Positions 26,296 through 35,952 of a stretch of 64,000 nt of DNA are shown one piece after another. A program made the translations under genes and the position numbers. The notes beneath the pieces are model-generated. The model ran no database searches. It saw nothing but the letters and a program-made list of their open reading frames with translations, and was not told where the DNA came from. The DNA is taken from assembly GCF_902806985.1 (NCBI RefSeq), contig NZ_CADCXY010000005.1:62001-126000 (forward strand). The letters are read 5' to 3'. This DNA is from Pseudidiomarina piscicola. Its GTDB lineage: Bacteria > Pseudomonadota > Gammaproteobacteria > Enterobacterales > Alteromonadaceae. Position 1 is the first letter of the stretch. Every line of letters begins with the position of its first letter.

Positions 26296-26685
26296 TCAGT
26301 AGCTTTGTGGGATTCGGTTCAGTGCAAGCTCGCCCGTACCAACCAGCATACCGTCTTTAAAAATCACCGGTGTGCACTCATCTTTGGTGGTATTGCCATC
26401 CGCTTCAACGCGATGCGTTCGATAATAAAGCACGTCGTAGCGTACGCCATCTACCGTTAGTCGGTTGGTAAAGTCTGGCGTACCCATGGTGGTGCGCACA
26501 TCGCTAAGCGAACTCATGTCATCAAGGGTCGCGATCATACGACGGTTTTTGTCTTCGACCTTACGGTAGTCACTGCTTGAACTGCTATCACCGTGATCAC
26601 CATCAGCGACGATAATACAGCCTTGCAGGCCCATGGTCGCGGCAATCATTAACGCAGCAGCGGCTGCACCTTTAAGTTTAGTCAT
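26296..26685 (-). CDS. DUF3192 lipoprotein
   Basis: A 129-residue small lipoprotein: a basic N terminus, an alanine-rich hydrophobic stretch, and lipobox LQGC with lipidated C23. A serine/aspartate linker follows, then the DUF3192 core (ENRRMIATLDDMSSLSDVRTTMGTPDFT ... YDVLYYRTHR ... CTPVIFKDGMLVG). The SxxxVxxxMGTPDFT part resembles the SmpA/OmlA (BamE-like) fold used by envelope lipoproteins. Function unknown. It sits between dnaG and rpoD, where E. coli has no gene, and has its own terminator. Confidence 0.8.
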   Translation of the reverse strand: MTKLKGAAAAALMIAATMGLQGCIIVADGDHGDSSSSSDYRKVEDKNRRMIATLDDMSSLSDVRTTMGTPDFTNRLTVDGVRYDVLYYRTHRVEADGNTTKDECTPVIFKDGMLVGTGELALNRIPQSY

Positions 26686-26769
26686 TACATTTTCCTCGAA
26701 ACAAGTAGTAAATAGTCAATGAAGCACGCGCCAAGGCGTACCTTTCACTGAAATTAATGCAATTAGAAT

Positions 26770-26787
26770 GCCAAGTTACGACTTGGC
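26770..26787 (-). terminator. Hairpin downstream of the DUF3192 start and upstream of the dnaG stop
   Basis: A perfect 7-bp stem with a 4-base loop lies in the dnaG-DUF3192 gap. The following minus-strand bases ATTCTAATT are only mildly T-rich, so it may be a weak terminator or a leader hairpin of the DUF3192 transcript. Confidence 0.35.
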
Positions 26788-26887
26788 GCATTTATCGAAC
26801 AAAATCAGCTACATAACGCCTTTATTAGGTCAGCCCTAGCTCCGGCATCAAACCCAAATGGTCAAAATCAGCAGATGTTGGTTTATT

Positions 26888-28654
26888 TCACTCATCAGTT
26901 TCAGTCGGCTGGTGCTTTTTGGCACGATGTTTCATCAGTGCCATATACTCTTGTTTTTCGCTGCGCGTTAAAGGTGCTTCACGCTCCTTCGCCAACAACT
27001 CATCGGCGCGCTGATCAACGAATAAGTCGATAAAATACAGGAAGGTATCGAAGAATTCTTGGCTAATCTTATCTTGATCGAGGTGATGTTCCCAGGTCAC
27101 TAGCTGGCGTAATAATTTTTCTTCTCGGGTATCACGCCAAAGCTCGAGCAACTGTGCCGAGGTAAGGTTCTGTTCACGTGCCTGCTTATGCAACTGCATA
27201 AACACCTTGATTCCTGGCAGTTTGAGCTGCCCAAGCGATTCATGTACGGGTACTTCTTGGGCCAGCTGAGGGTATTGCAGCAATAATGCAATGGCGCGAC
27301 GAATTGGCGTGATCTTTAGTTCGTCTCGCGCATTCAAGTTCGTTTTCAGCTGTTGCACTTGCGCCGCAACCTGAGAGACTTCACGTCGCAGTAACCGCGC
27401 TAATTCACGTAACAGCTCTTCACGATAATAATCACTGGCAATACGCTCGATGAGTGGCTTCGCTTGGCTAAGTAGTGCGGCCCTGCCACTGTCTGAGGCC
27501 AAGTCTAATTGCTCAGCCAAATGCGTGAAGAAATAGCTGGTAAAGCTTTGCGCTTGCTGCAAGCGCGCTTCGAAGGCTTGCGCACCTTCTTGCTGGACAA
27601 TACTGTCGGGATCTTCTCCATCGGGCAAGAACAAGAAGTTCAGCTCGAGCCCATCGGTTAGTAACGGCAAGGCATTTTCTAACGCACGCCATGCCGCATC
27701 ACGCCCTGCTCGGTCGCCGTCGTAGCAACACACCACCTTACGAGTCGCGCGAAACAGCATTTGCAATTGATCGGTGGTGGTCGCGGTACCTAGTGACGCT
27801 ACGGCATAATTAATACCGTATTGTGCCAACGCTACCACATCCATATAACCTTCAACGATCACCACTTGATCGATCTGTCGGTGCGCCTGCTTTACTTCAT
27901 AAAATCCGTACAGCTCTCGACCTTTATGAAACACACGAGTTTCCGGTGAGTTAAGGTACTTAGGCCCATCGCCTTCTAGAATTCGACCACCGAAACCAAC
28001 CACACGCCCACGACGATCGCGAATAGGGAACATTACCCGGTCGCGGAAGAAGTCATAATGGCGACCATTATCATTACGATTAACCAATTTGAGATCGACT
28101 AACTGATCACGCGATCGTTGATCTTTCGACAGTGATTTTAACAACTCGTCCCAGCCATCTGGGGCATAGCCGATTTGAAAGGCTTTCACCGTTTCGCCGT
28201 TTAAGCCTCGACCTTTTAAATACTCAACAACTTTGCTGGCATTCGCGTGATGGCGCAACTGATGAGCGAAAAATTTCGCCGCATGCTCCATTTGCTGATA
28301 GTCGTCCGCCGCTTGTTGGCGTTTGCGCGCTTCAGCTTGCGGGTTGACCGTTGTTTCACGTGGCACTTCCATGCCCATCATCGCAGCTAACTCTTCCACT
28401 GCATCTGGGAAGTCTAGACCGTCATAATTCATTAAAAAATCAATGGCGTTACCGTGCTCACCACACCCGAAACAATGAAAGAACTGCTTATCGGGAGCCA
28501 CCGTAAAGCTTGGTGACTTTTCGTTATGAAAGGGGCAACAGGCTTGATAATTTCGGCCAGCTTTTTTTAACGGCACACGGCTATCCACCACCTCAACAAC
28601 GTCGGCGCGTTCAAGAAGATCATGAATAAAGCTTTTCGGGATAAGGCCTGCCAT
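26888..28654 (-). CDS. dnaG: DNA primase
   Basis: A 588-residue DnaG that makes RNA primers for replication with DnaB. The zinc-binding domain (1-100) shows C40, H43, C61 and C64 in CCPFHNEKSPSF and FHCFGCGEHGN. The RNA polymerase domain follows, with Toprim motifs VVIVEGYMD and CYDGDRAGRDAAWRAL, and a C-terminal helicase-binding domain ends it. The ATG at 28654 (MAGLIPKSF) matches the conserved N terminus of primases; the frame stays open upstream to 28729 without conserved sequence. It follows rpsU, from which a terminator separates it. Confidence 0.97.
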   Translation of the reverse strand: MAGLIPKSFIHDLLERADVVEVVDSRVPLKKAGRNYQACCPFHNEKSPSFTVAPDKQFFHCFGCGEHGNAIDFLMNYDGLDFPDAVEELAAMMGMEVPRETTVNPQAEARKRQQAADDYQQMEHAAKFFAHQLRHHANASKVVEYLKGRGLNGETVKAFQIGYAPDGWDELLKSLSKDQRSRDQLVDLKLVNRNDNGRHYDFFRDRVMFPIRDRRGRVVGFGGRILEGDGPKYLNSPETRVFHKGRELYGFYEVKQAHRQIDQVVIVEGYMDVVALAQYGINYAVASLGTATTTDQLQMLFRATRKVVCCYDGDRAGRDAAWRALENALPLLTDGLELNFLFLPDGEDPDSIVQQEGAQAFEARLQQAQSFTSYFFTHLAEQLDLASDSGRAALLSQAKPLIERIASDYYREELLRELARLLRREVSQVAAQVQQLKTNLNARDELKITPIRRAIALLLQYPQLAQEVPVHESLGQLKLPGIKVFMQLHKQAREQNLTSAQLLELWRDTREEKLLRQLVTWEHHLDQDKISQEFFDTFLYFIDLFVDQRADELLAKEREAPLTRSEKQEYMALMKHRAKKHQPTETDE

Positions 28655-28737
28655 GGTATTTGGATTCCGTTTATCAGTACTGGACACTGTGCAACTGTGA
28701 GGATTGTACTTCCTCTGTGAAACTTTCAAAAGCCCAA

Positions 28738-28775
28738 ATGAAAAAGCCGGACCACGTTTCCGTGTTCCGGCCTTC
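28738..28775 (-). terminator. Intrinsic terminator between rpsU and dnaG
   Basis: On the minus strand GGCCGGAACACG pairs with CGTGGTCCGGC around a GAAA loop and is followed by TTTTT. E. coli has an equivalent partial terminator here that makes S21 more abundant than primase. The same role is likely. Confidence 0.8.
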
Positions 28776-28780
28776 GAAAA

Positions 28781-28801
28781 GTTACTGAACGTTCCAGTAA
28801 C
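28781..28801 (-). other. Perfect 7-bp hairpin in the rpsU 3' untranslated region
   Basis: GTTACTG (28781-28787) pairs with CAGTAAC (28795-28801) around 7 bases, just before the terminator. It could be an RNase processing or stability element of the rpsU-dnaG message. Confidence 0.4.
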
Positions 28802-28864
28802 CAGTCGCGACGTAAAAGCTAGCGACTCTATTTATCTAAGCGATTACCTATGTTTGGTAATGAC

Positions 28865-29092
<228 letters not shown>

Positions 29093-29164
29093 TCAATGAA
29101 AACTATGTTGTTGGGTTATCAACATTGGCCGTTTTTTGGCCATGACGAATAAAAATGGTGCTGA

Positions 29165-29193
29165 ATTGTAGCGAGTTCAGATCCTGATGTAAA
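29165..29193 (-). promoter_or_regulatory. Sigma-70 promoter of rpsU
   Basis: On the minus strand TTTACA (29188-29193) and TACAAT (29165-29170) each match the consensus at 5 of 6 positions with a 17-base spacer. The start point falls about 80 bases before the rpsU ATG. A short TGGCC/GGCCA hairpin lies in the leader. Confidence 0.75.
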
Positions 29194-29244
29194 GCCCGCG
29201 ATCAATTTAATTCTAGCATCGGTGCCCTAATTCGAACGAAAGGA

Positions 29245-29310
29245 TGGAAGCGGTGAAGCACGGTATCAGGCTGGTCAACGAGAGTCCCATGCTATACATC
29301 ACCGCTTCCA
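29245..29310. repeat. 12-bp perfect inverted repeat, possible structured RNA or DNA element
   Basis: TGGAAGCGGTGA (29245-29256) is repeated inverted at 29299-29310. A further AGCA/TGCT pairing lies just inside, and about 33 bases form the apical part. It lies between the rpsU promoter and marC, outside any gene. Neither flank has a canonical T-run. Confidence 0.55.
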
Positions 29311-29506
29311 AAACAGGGGGAAGATAGATTCTAAGACTAGCTTAAATCCAATGTTTTATTTTTGTGACATATAGTATGACATTTTATTGCGCCAAACCAT
29401 GACGTAGCAACTTGTTTCGTCTCAAATTCTAATTTTTCGCACTATAATTTCTTAAAATTGCTACAATATTGGTACTTCGCCACTTCATCTGTTTGAGTCT
29501 GCTGCT

Positions 29507-30154
29507 ATGTTGGATACCCTGCTTTTTCAATTTACGTCGTTATTTACCATGATCAACCCCATTGCGGCGATCCCAATTTATATTGCCTTAACCGAAGCCA
29601 TGACACCTAAGGCGGCACGCTGGGTTGCGATGCGCGCCGCGGTTACCGCCTGTATCGCGCTGACGGTATTTGCCTTGGTCGGTGACGCTATTTTCAGCTT
29701 CTTTAACATTTCAGTGAATGGCTTACGTGTGGCAGGTGGAATTTTATTCTTCGTGATGGGCTTTGAAATGCTACGCGGCCGCACAGTGCCAAAACGCGTG
29801 GACGGTGAAAGCGATGGTGATTACGGTTCAGATGTTGCTGTAACCCCTATTGGCATTCCCATGATCGCCGGCCCTGGCGCCATCACCATGGTTATCTTGT
29901 TTATTCAGGAAGGTAAAGTATCCGCGGCAACCACGGCTTCAAGTATTAGCTTGTTTATCGCCATCGCCGCGGTTTGTGCCTTAACTGCGGTCATTTTAGC
30001 TAGCGGTCGGAAGATGCTTGCGAAGCTGGGTCGCAGTGGTAGCAAAATCTTGATGCGCTTAATGGGGCTTATTGTGATGCTGATTGCGGTCGAGTTTTTC
30101 TTCGCCGGCATCAAGCCCTACATTATCGATATTGCCCGCTCGATCCCTGCCTAA
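29507..30154 (+). CDS. MarC family integral membrane protein
   Basis: A 215-residue protein with six hydrophobic segments and the conserved FTMINPIAAIPIYIALT and GIPMIAGPGAITMVI motifs of the MarC/UPF0056 family. The family was once linked to multiple antibiotic resistance but its function is unknown. It is a single plus-strand gene, convergent with tgt, which stops 24 bases later. The start has only a weak ribosome-binding site. Confidence 0.9.
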   Translation: MLDTLLFQFTSLFTMINPIAAIPIYIALTEAMTPKAARWVAMRAAVTACIALTVFALVGDAIFSFFNISVNGLRVAGGILFFVMGFEMLRGRTVPKRVDGESDGDYGSDVAVTPIGIPMIAGPGAITMVILFIQEGKVSAATTASSISLFIAIAAVCALTAVILASGRKMLAKLGRSGSKILMRLMGLIVMLIAVEFFFAGIKPYIIDIARSIPA

Positions 30155-30177
30155 ACGGCAGGGACCTCATGCCTTTT

Positions 30178-30178
<1 letters not shown>
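30144..30178 (+). terminator. Transcript end of marC
   Basis: TCCCTGCC and GGCAGGGA form a perfect 8-bp stem across the stop codon. A T6 run follows 8 bases later, so a shorter alternative GGCA/TGCC stem next to the T-run may be the active form. Confidence 0.45.
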
Positions 30179-31308
<1,130 letters not shown>

Positions 31309-31347
31309 TTAAATCACGGAAAAACAGTCCGAGAGCTCAAGTATACC

Positions 31348-32394
31348 TTAGCTCGACTGACGGGTCACAAACATCGCATCGCCGTAGCTGAAAAACCGAT
31401 AGTTGTGCTCAATGGCTTGCTGGTAGGCATGCATCACATGGTCTTGCCCTGCAAATGCTGACACCAGCATAATTAATGTTGATTCAGGTAAGTGAAAGTT
31501 GGTGAGCATGGCGTCAACCAACTGAAACTCATACCCTGGATAGATAAAGATATCGGTATCGGCAAAAAATGGCGCGAGTTCACGCTGCTCTTGCTTTGCC
31601 GCTTGGGCCGCAGATTCTAATGAGCGCACCGACGTTGTGCCCACCGCAACCACTCGCCCACCTCGTTGCTTGGTTGCGGTAATTGCAGCCACCGTTGCCG
31701 CAGGCACTTCTGCATATTCACTATGCATGTGGTGTTCTTCAATGTTGTCAACGCGCACGGGTTGAAAGGTGCCTGCGCCAACGTGCAGGGTTACATAGGC
31801 AAACTCAACCCCCTTGTTAGCTAGCTCGGCAAGTATGGCATCGTCGAAATGCAGTCCGGCGGTCGGTGCCGCAACAGCACCTGGCTTTTTATTGTAAACC
31901 GTTTGATAACGCTCTTTATCGCTCGCTTCATCGGGGCGGTCAATATAAGGCGGAAGTGGCATGTGTCCATGCTGCTCTAAAACCTCTAGAACGCTGTCTT
32001 CGGTCACAAATTGCAACTCAAACAGCGCATCGTTGCGCCCTATTACTTCCACTTCAACAGCATTTTCTAAACGCAACCGTTGCCCCGCCTTAGGCGCTCG
32101 GTTACTACGCACATGCGCCAACACACGGTTCTCATCGAGCATGCGCTCGACAAGTACTTCAACTTTACCGCCCGACAGCTTTTCACCTAACATTCGCGCG
32201 GGAATCACACGGGTATCATTGAAGACCAATAAGTCTCCGGGCTGCAGCTGCTCGGTGATGGCTTTGAACTGTTCATGGCCCACCTTGCCGCTGTTTCCAT
32301 CAAGGGTCAGCAGGCGACTAGCGCTGCGTTCAGGTTGCGGATAGCGAGCTATCAATTCGTCGGGTAAATCGAAACTAAAATCTTTAACGTTCAT
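31348..32394 (-). CDS. queA: S-adenosylmethionine:tRNA ribosyltransferase-isomerase
   Basis: A 348-residue QueA, which transfers and isomerises the ribosyl part of SAM onto preQ1 in tRNA to give epoxyqueuosine. Family segments are [22 protein letters not shown] at the start, [38 protein letters not shown] and [17 protein letters not shown]. Length is normal. It is the first gene of a queA-tgt operon. Confidence 0.97.
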   Translation of the reverse strand: MNVKDFSFDLPDELIARYPQPERSASRLLTLDGNSGKVGHEQFKAITEQLQPGDLLVFNDTRVIPARMLGEKLSGGKVEVLVERMLDENRVLAHVRSNRAPKAGQRLRLENAVEVEVIGRNDALFELQFVTEDSVLEVLEQHGHMPLPPYIDRPDEASDKERYQTVYNKKPGAVAAPTAGLHFDDAILAELANKGVEFAYVTLHVGAGTFQPVRVDNIEEHHMHSEYAEVPAATVAAITATKQRGGRVVAVGTTSVRSLESAAQAAKQEQRELAPFFADTDIFIYPGYEFQLVDAMLTNFHLPESTLIMLVSAFAGQDHVMHAYQQAIEHNYRFFSYGDAMFVTRQSS

Positions 32395-32444
32395 AAGGCT
32401 TACTGCTGCTGTTTAGAGCGCGTACTTTACCCTTTTTAGCAGAC

Positions 32445-32471
32445 AAAAAAAAGCACGCCAAGCGACGTGCT
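32445..32471 (-). terminator. Intrinsic terminator of the ECF sigma operon
   Basis: On the minus strand AGCACG (32466-32471) pairs with CGTGCT (32452-32457) around an 8-base loop, followed by eight T residues. It lies 32 bases past the last gene of the operon. Confidence 0.8.
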
Positions 32472-32502
32472 AAACAGAGATGACAACCGATCAATTGACC
32501 AG

Positions 32503-33417
32503 TTAAAAGCTATACGTTGTTGCCTGCTTTAAAAGATCACTGGCCGATGAACAATTTTCTAGCTGTTGTTTGCTAAATATAAATACTTTTGCCTTGCTTC
32601 CGCTTTCTGAACTCGCACCTTCAACAACGAAATTAACGTTTTCCGATGCTGGCAGCGCGCGTAACGTGCGGCCATAGTCACACAAGGTTGTTGCCATCGC
32701 TTGTTCCAGTGCAGCTAACTGTTTCGTTTTGCGTTCCTCTTGTTTCGCTTTACGGTCGGCCATCTTAGCCTTTAGTTTTTCTCTTGCTTGCTTGAGTTCA
32801 GCGCGAGCTAAAGAGATTTCCTGTTCACGCTCGGCTAATTCTTGTTTAGCTTGTTCCAATTCTCGTTCAATACTCTGGGCATCGCCCTCATTAGCATTTT
32901 TAGCCAGCTCGAGGTCGCGCACGCGACGACGCAGGTCACGAACTTCATGGGCATGGTCGCGCATTTCGCGAGAGACCTCACGCACCACTTCAATTCGCTC
33001 ACCCTCAGAGTTTTCGTCTTCAATGATGATCTCAATATGTTCCAGCGCTTCGCCAGCTGCCGCTAACCCTTCAGCCACGGCGGTTTCAATTTCAATCGAT
33101 TCAACGTCACTTAGGTGAGGCAAGTCGGGCATATTCGGCATAGGAGGCATTGGTACACCGCCATCAAAGAACATCATTCTGCCGCCCCCTATTTTAGCGC
33201 TATAAACAACGCCTTGTCCGGCAAGGTAGTTGTAGCTTAAACGGCTACGAAACTCACCTGAAGCTGCCTGCTCTTGCTGTTCTAATGTGGTGTTAAAAAT
33301 GCCGTTCATAATTTCTAACTGCTTTCGTAATTCGCTGCGCTGTTGTTCGTTGGCAGTTGCCGTAGTACTGCTAACTAACGCCCAAGCAACAGCTGATATA
33401 ACAATGAGGCTACGCAT
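32503..33417 (-). CDS. Exported coiled-coil protein of the ECF sigma operon
   Basis: A 304-residue protein I do not recognise. It has a signal peptide (1-22), a short N-terminal region, a Met/Pro/Gly-rich linker (81-100, MPPMPNMP), a very charged coiled coil over about 140-240, and a small C-terminal domain (241-304) with two cysteines, C246 and C289, which could form a disulfide. It is probably periplasmic. It is the third gene after an ECF sigma factor and a membrane protein that looks like its anti-sigma factor, so it may be a sensor or effector of that envelope-stress circuit. That is inference from context. No catalytic motif is visible. Confidence 0.7.
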   Translation of the reverse strand: MRSLIVISAVAWALVSSTTATANEQQRSELRKQLEIMNGIFNTTLEQQEQAASGEFRSRLSYNYLAGQGVVYSAKIGGGRMMFFDGGVPMPPMPNMPDLPHLSDVESIEIETAVAEGLAAAGEALEHIEIIIEDENSEGERIEVVREVSREMRDHAHEVRDLRRRVRDLELAKNANEGDAQSIERELEQAKQELAEREQEISLARAELKQAREKLKAKMADRKAKQEERKTKQLAALEQAMATTLCDYGRTLRALPASENVNFVVEGASSESGSKAKVFIFSKQQLENCSSASDLLKQATTYSF

Positions 33418-33421
33418 GGTC

Positions 33422-33997
33422 TTACTCCTGGTTTTGATAAGTTGGATAGTCGTTTACGTTGTCTTGCTCAAATAATTCGTCGGTTACTTGCGCCAGTTGA
33501 TGGGCCAAGTACACCTGGTCATCTTCCCGTTGTGCGTTCACATAACGTATTAAGTCTTCCATATCTTGTTGGCGCTCGGTTCTATTAGTAGTTAGCACGT
33601 AGCTGACCAGCTGCTGGTTCGCTGCTGCGAGATCGGTGCTGAAGTCTTGGCGCAAATTCTCCGCATAATTGGCAAGCTGTAGCTGTTGCTTGGCTGTTAG
33701 AATCGCCATTTGCTCATCGACTGCGGCTTGCAGCTGTTGCTCATCAAGCCCACTGCCAAACCGAACATTAAAACCTTGTTCGGTAACCTGAACCTGCAAC
33801 TGCGTGACTACCGCAATCACCGCGAGCATTGAGCAAGCGAATGAGACCAGCGGTAAAAAAGGTCGCTGCCACCACGCTAGCCTTGCCTCTCTCGAGGCTC
33901 GAAAAGTAGCCTCCCGAGGCCACTCGGGCACGTCTTCGGCTCGCGTTTCTGCTGCTGTTTTGCTAAGCCAAGCTTGAAATTCGTTGGTCTGACTCAT
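33422..33997 (-). CDS. Putative membrane anti-sigma factor
   Basis: A 191-residue bitopic protein: a cytoplasmic N terminus of about 45 residues rich in Glu, Arg and Trp, one membrane helix around 46-66 (FLPLVSFACSMLAVIAVV), and a Gln/Glu-rich, probably coiled, periplasmic part. Its ATG overlaps the sigma gene's stop by 4 bases. This arrangement is standard for ECF anti-sigma factors. There is no zinc HxxxCxxC motif and no RseA similarity that I can see, so the role rests on topology and gene order. Confidence 0.6.
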   Translation of the reverse strand: MSQTNEFQAWLSKTAAETRAEDVPEWPREATFRASREARLAWWQRPFLPLVSFACSMLAVIAVVTQLQVQVTEQGFNVRFGSGLDEQQLQAAVDEQMAILTAKQQLQLANYAENLRQDFSTDLAAANQQLVSYVLTTNRTERQQDMEDLIRYVNAQREDDQVYLAHQLAQVTDELFEQDNVNDYPTYQNQE

Positions 33998-34536
33998 ACC
34001 GCCTCCAGTATTTCTTGTAACCTATCCACCGCTTTATAAAGCCGTGACTTAACGGTATTTAGTGGAACCTCAATTTGTTCACTAATTTCTTGCAGTTTTA
34101 GCTGCTGAAAGAACTTTAGCTCTACAACTAAACGCTGCTCGAGCGATAGCTGCTGCATTGCGGCCACCAGCCGCTGGGTGTCTTCCTGCCCAGAATAGAC
34201 GGCTTCGGGGTCGTGCCACTCTGAGCCACTGGCCTGCTGATCAACGTCATAATCGTCAGCAAACTCTTTGCGCTTGCGAAAGTGTTCAATACAGCGATAG
34301 TAAGCGATACGCATCAACCAATTCTTAAAGGAACTGTCGCCACGCCAGCCTGCTAAATTGCGGAACAACGAAACGAATACTTCTTGCATCAAATCAAGCG
34401 CATCGTCTCGACTGCGGCTCATGCGCAGAGCATAGTTGAACACTAGCCCTTCATATCGTTGAACTAACTGCAGCCACGCTTGTTTATTATTCTCAAGGGC
34501 TCGTTTTACGAGCCGTTCGTCCGATGGTGCAAACAC
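33994..34536 (-). CDS. ECF-type RNA polymerase sigma factor
   Basis: A 180-residue sigma factor. Region 2 lies at about 20-90 (YEGLVFNYALRMSRSRDDALDLMQEVFVSLFRNL, then WLMRIAYYRCIEHFRKRK). Region 4 lies at about 122-175 with the helix-turn-helix LQEISEQIEVPLNTVKSRLYKAVDRL. It lacks region 3, as ECF factors do. The start is a GTG at 34536 with an AGAGGAA site about 9 bases upstream. A GAACTT lies about 50 bases upstream and could be an ECF -35 element for autoregulation. It heads a three-gene operon with a putative anti-sigma factor and an exported coiled-coil protein. Confidence 0.9.
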   Translation of the reverse strand: MFAPSDERLVKRALENNKQAWLQLVQRYEGLVFNYALRMSRSRDDALDLMQEVFVSLFRNLAGWRGDSSFKNWLMRIAYYRCIEHFRKRKEFADDYDVDQQASGSEWHDPEAVYSGQEDTQRLVAAMQQLSLEQRLVVELKFFQQLKLQEISEQIEVPLNTVKSRLYKAVDRLQEILEAV

Positions 34537-34587
34537 AAGTTCGATTCCTCTGCTTCTTTGCTACTAAAGTCGTAAGCAACAGCGATA

Positions 34588-34593
34588 AAGTTC
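34588..34593 (-). promoter_or_regulatory. Candidate ECF -35 element upstream of the sigma gene
   Basis: GAACTT on the minus strand matches the RpoE-type -35 core. The -10 region 16-18 bases on (GACTTTAG) is a poor match to TCNNA, so autoregulation is only suggested. Confidence 0.25.
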
Positions 34594-34622
34594 TCATTTT
34601 TCGAAAAAAATTAGTTGGGCAC

Positions 34623-34650
34623 AAAAAAAGGCGACCGAAGTCGCCTTTTT
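34623..34650. terminator. Bidirectional intrinsic terminator after the pit operon
   Basis: GGCGAC and GTCGCC form a 6-bp stem around CGAA, with seven A on one side and five T on the other. It would end the minus-strand pit transcript 20 bases past its stop. Confidence 0.8.
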
Positions 34651-34669
34651 AACTAGCCTCAAGTGACGC

Positions 34670-35938
34670 CTACACGCCAAACGACGCTTTAATAATATAG
34701 AAGAAAATAATCGACATGATTGCACCCGCGGGCAAGGTGACGACCCAAGACACCACAATATTACGCACCACGCCAAGATTCAGCGCTGCAATACCACGTG
34801 CCATACCGACACCCAGCACAGCACCGACCAAGGTTTGCGTAGTTGAGATAGGTAGCCCTGTGCCTGAGGCAATGACAACGGTGGAAGCCGCCGCAAGCTC
34901 GGCCGCAAAACCCCGGCTTGGGGTAAGGTGGGTAATACCCTTGCCAATCGTTGCGATAACGCGCTTACCTAGCATCGCCAGGCCGAGTACGATACCGATA
35001 GCCCCTACCGGCAGAACCCACCAAGCAAGTTGCGCCTTGCTCGAGATCTCACCGCCACTTTGCACTATGCTAACGACCGCAGCGAGCGGACCTATCGCGT
35101 TAGCCACATCGTTTGAGCCATGGGCAAAGGCCATCGCACAAGCGGTCACAACCATCAATACCGCAAACACTTTCTCGACGTTGGTATAATGCATATCTTT
35201 ATCTGCTGACGGATCAAGCTTCAACCGGCTGATCATCACTTTACCCAGCAAGAACACGACAATGCCAACACCGAATGCAAGTGCTAAGCCTTCAAAAAAT
35301 GAAAAATTAATACCGACGTGCTTTAAGCCTTTTTTGATCGTCACTAGGGCAATTACAAAACCTGTCAGACCCATATAAAAAGGCACATAGCGCTTGGCCA
35401 TATCTAACGGGTTTTCCCGATCAAAAATCAGTTTTTGAGCACTTATAAAAATAAAGTAGGCGAGTAGGCCCGCTATCATCGGTGTCACCACCCAACTGCC
35501 GACGATACCCAATACTTTGGACCACTCGACAGCGTCGGGGCTCACCCCTACTGCGGCAAAACCAACGATGGCACCAATAATTGAATGCGTGGTTGATACC
35601 GGCCAGCCCAAATAAGAGGCGATTAGCAGCCAAAAGCCAGCGGCTAATAGGGCCGCAATCATGCCAAAGACCAATAGCTCAGGCGCATCAACAAAATAAG
35701 CTGAGTCGATGATTCCTTTACGAATGGTTGAAGTGACTTCGCCACCGGCCAAATAGGCGCCGGCGAATTCGAAGATCATGGCAACAATAATAGCTTGTTT
35801 GATAGTTAACGCTTTTGAACCAACCGAGGTTCCCATAGCGTTTGCGACGTCATTTGCACCGATACCCCACGCCATAAAAAAAGCAAATGCTGATGCTAGT
35901 AAAATCAGCGTAAGGTTATAAGTAGAAATAATATCCAT
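34670..35938 (-). CDS. pit: Low-affinity inorganic phosphate transporter (Pit family)
   Basis: A 422-residue membrane protein with the two mirror-image Pit signatures: GANDVANAMGTSVGSKALT near the N terminus and GSNDVANAIGPLAAVV in the second half. About ten membrane segments are visible, split by a basic cytoplasmic loop. Pit proteins take up metal-phosphate complexes in symport with H+ or Na+. The DUF47 partner gene lies 15 bases upstream on the same strand, the usual pairing. No Pho box was noticed upstream of the operon. Confidence 0.92.
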   Translation of the reverse strand: MDIISTYNLTLILLASAFAFFMAWGIGANDVANAMGTSVGSKALTIKQAIIVAMIFEFAGAYLAGGEVTSTIRKGIIDSAYFVDAPELLVFGMIAALLAAGFWLLIASYLGWPVSTTHSIIGAIVGFAAVGVSPDAVEWSKVLGIVGSWVVTPMIAGLLAYFIFISAQKLIFDRENPLDMAKRYVPFYMGLTGFVIALVTIKKGLKHVGINFSFFEGLALAFGVGIVVFLLGKVMISRLKLDPSADKDMHYTNVEKVFAVLMVVTACAMAFAHGSNDVANAIGPLAAVVSIVQSGGEISSKAQLAWWVLPVGAIGIVLGLAMLGKRVIATIGKGITHLTPSRGFAAELAAASTVVIASGTGLPISTTQTLVGAVLGVGMARGIAALNLGVVRNIVVSWVVTLPAGAIMSIIFFYIIKASFGV

Positions 35939-35952
35939 TGTTCGTCTCCGCT

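Noticed and set aside
29245-29310. 4.5S/6S RNA or integron attC site
   Set aside because: The conserved 4.5S apical loop, 6S architecture and attC core sites were not found in the repeat or its flanks.
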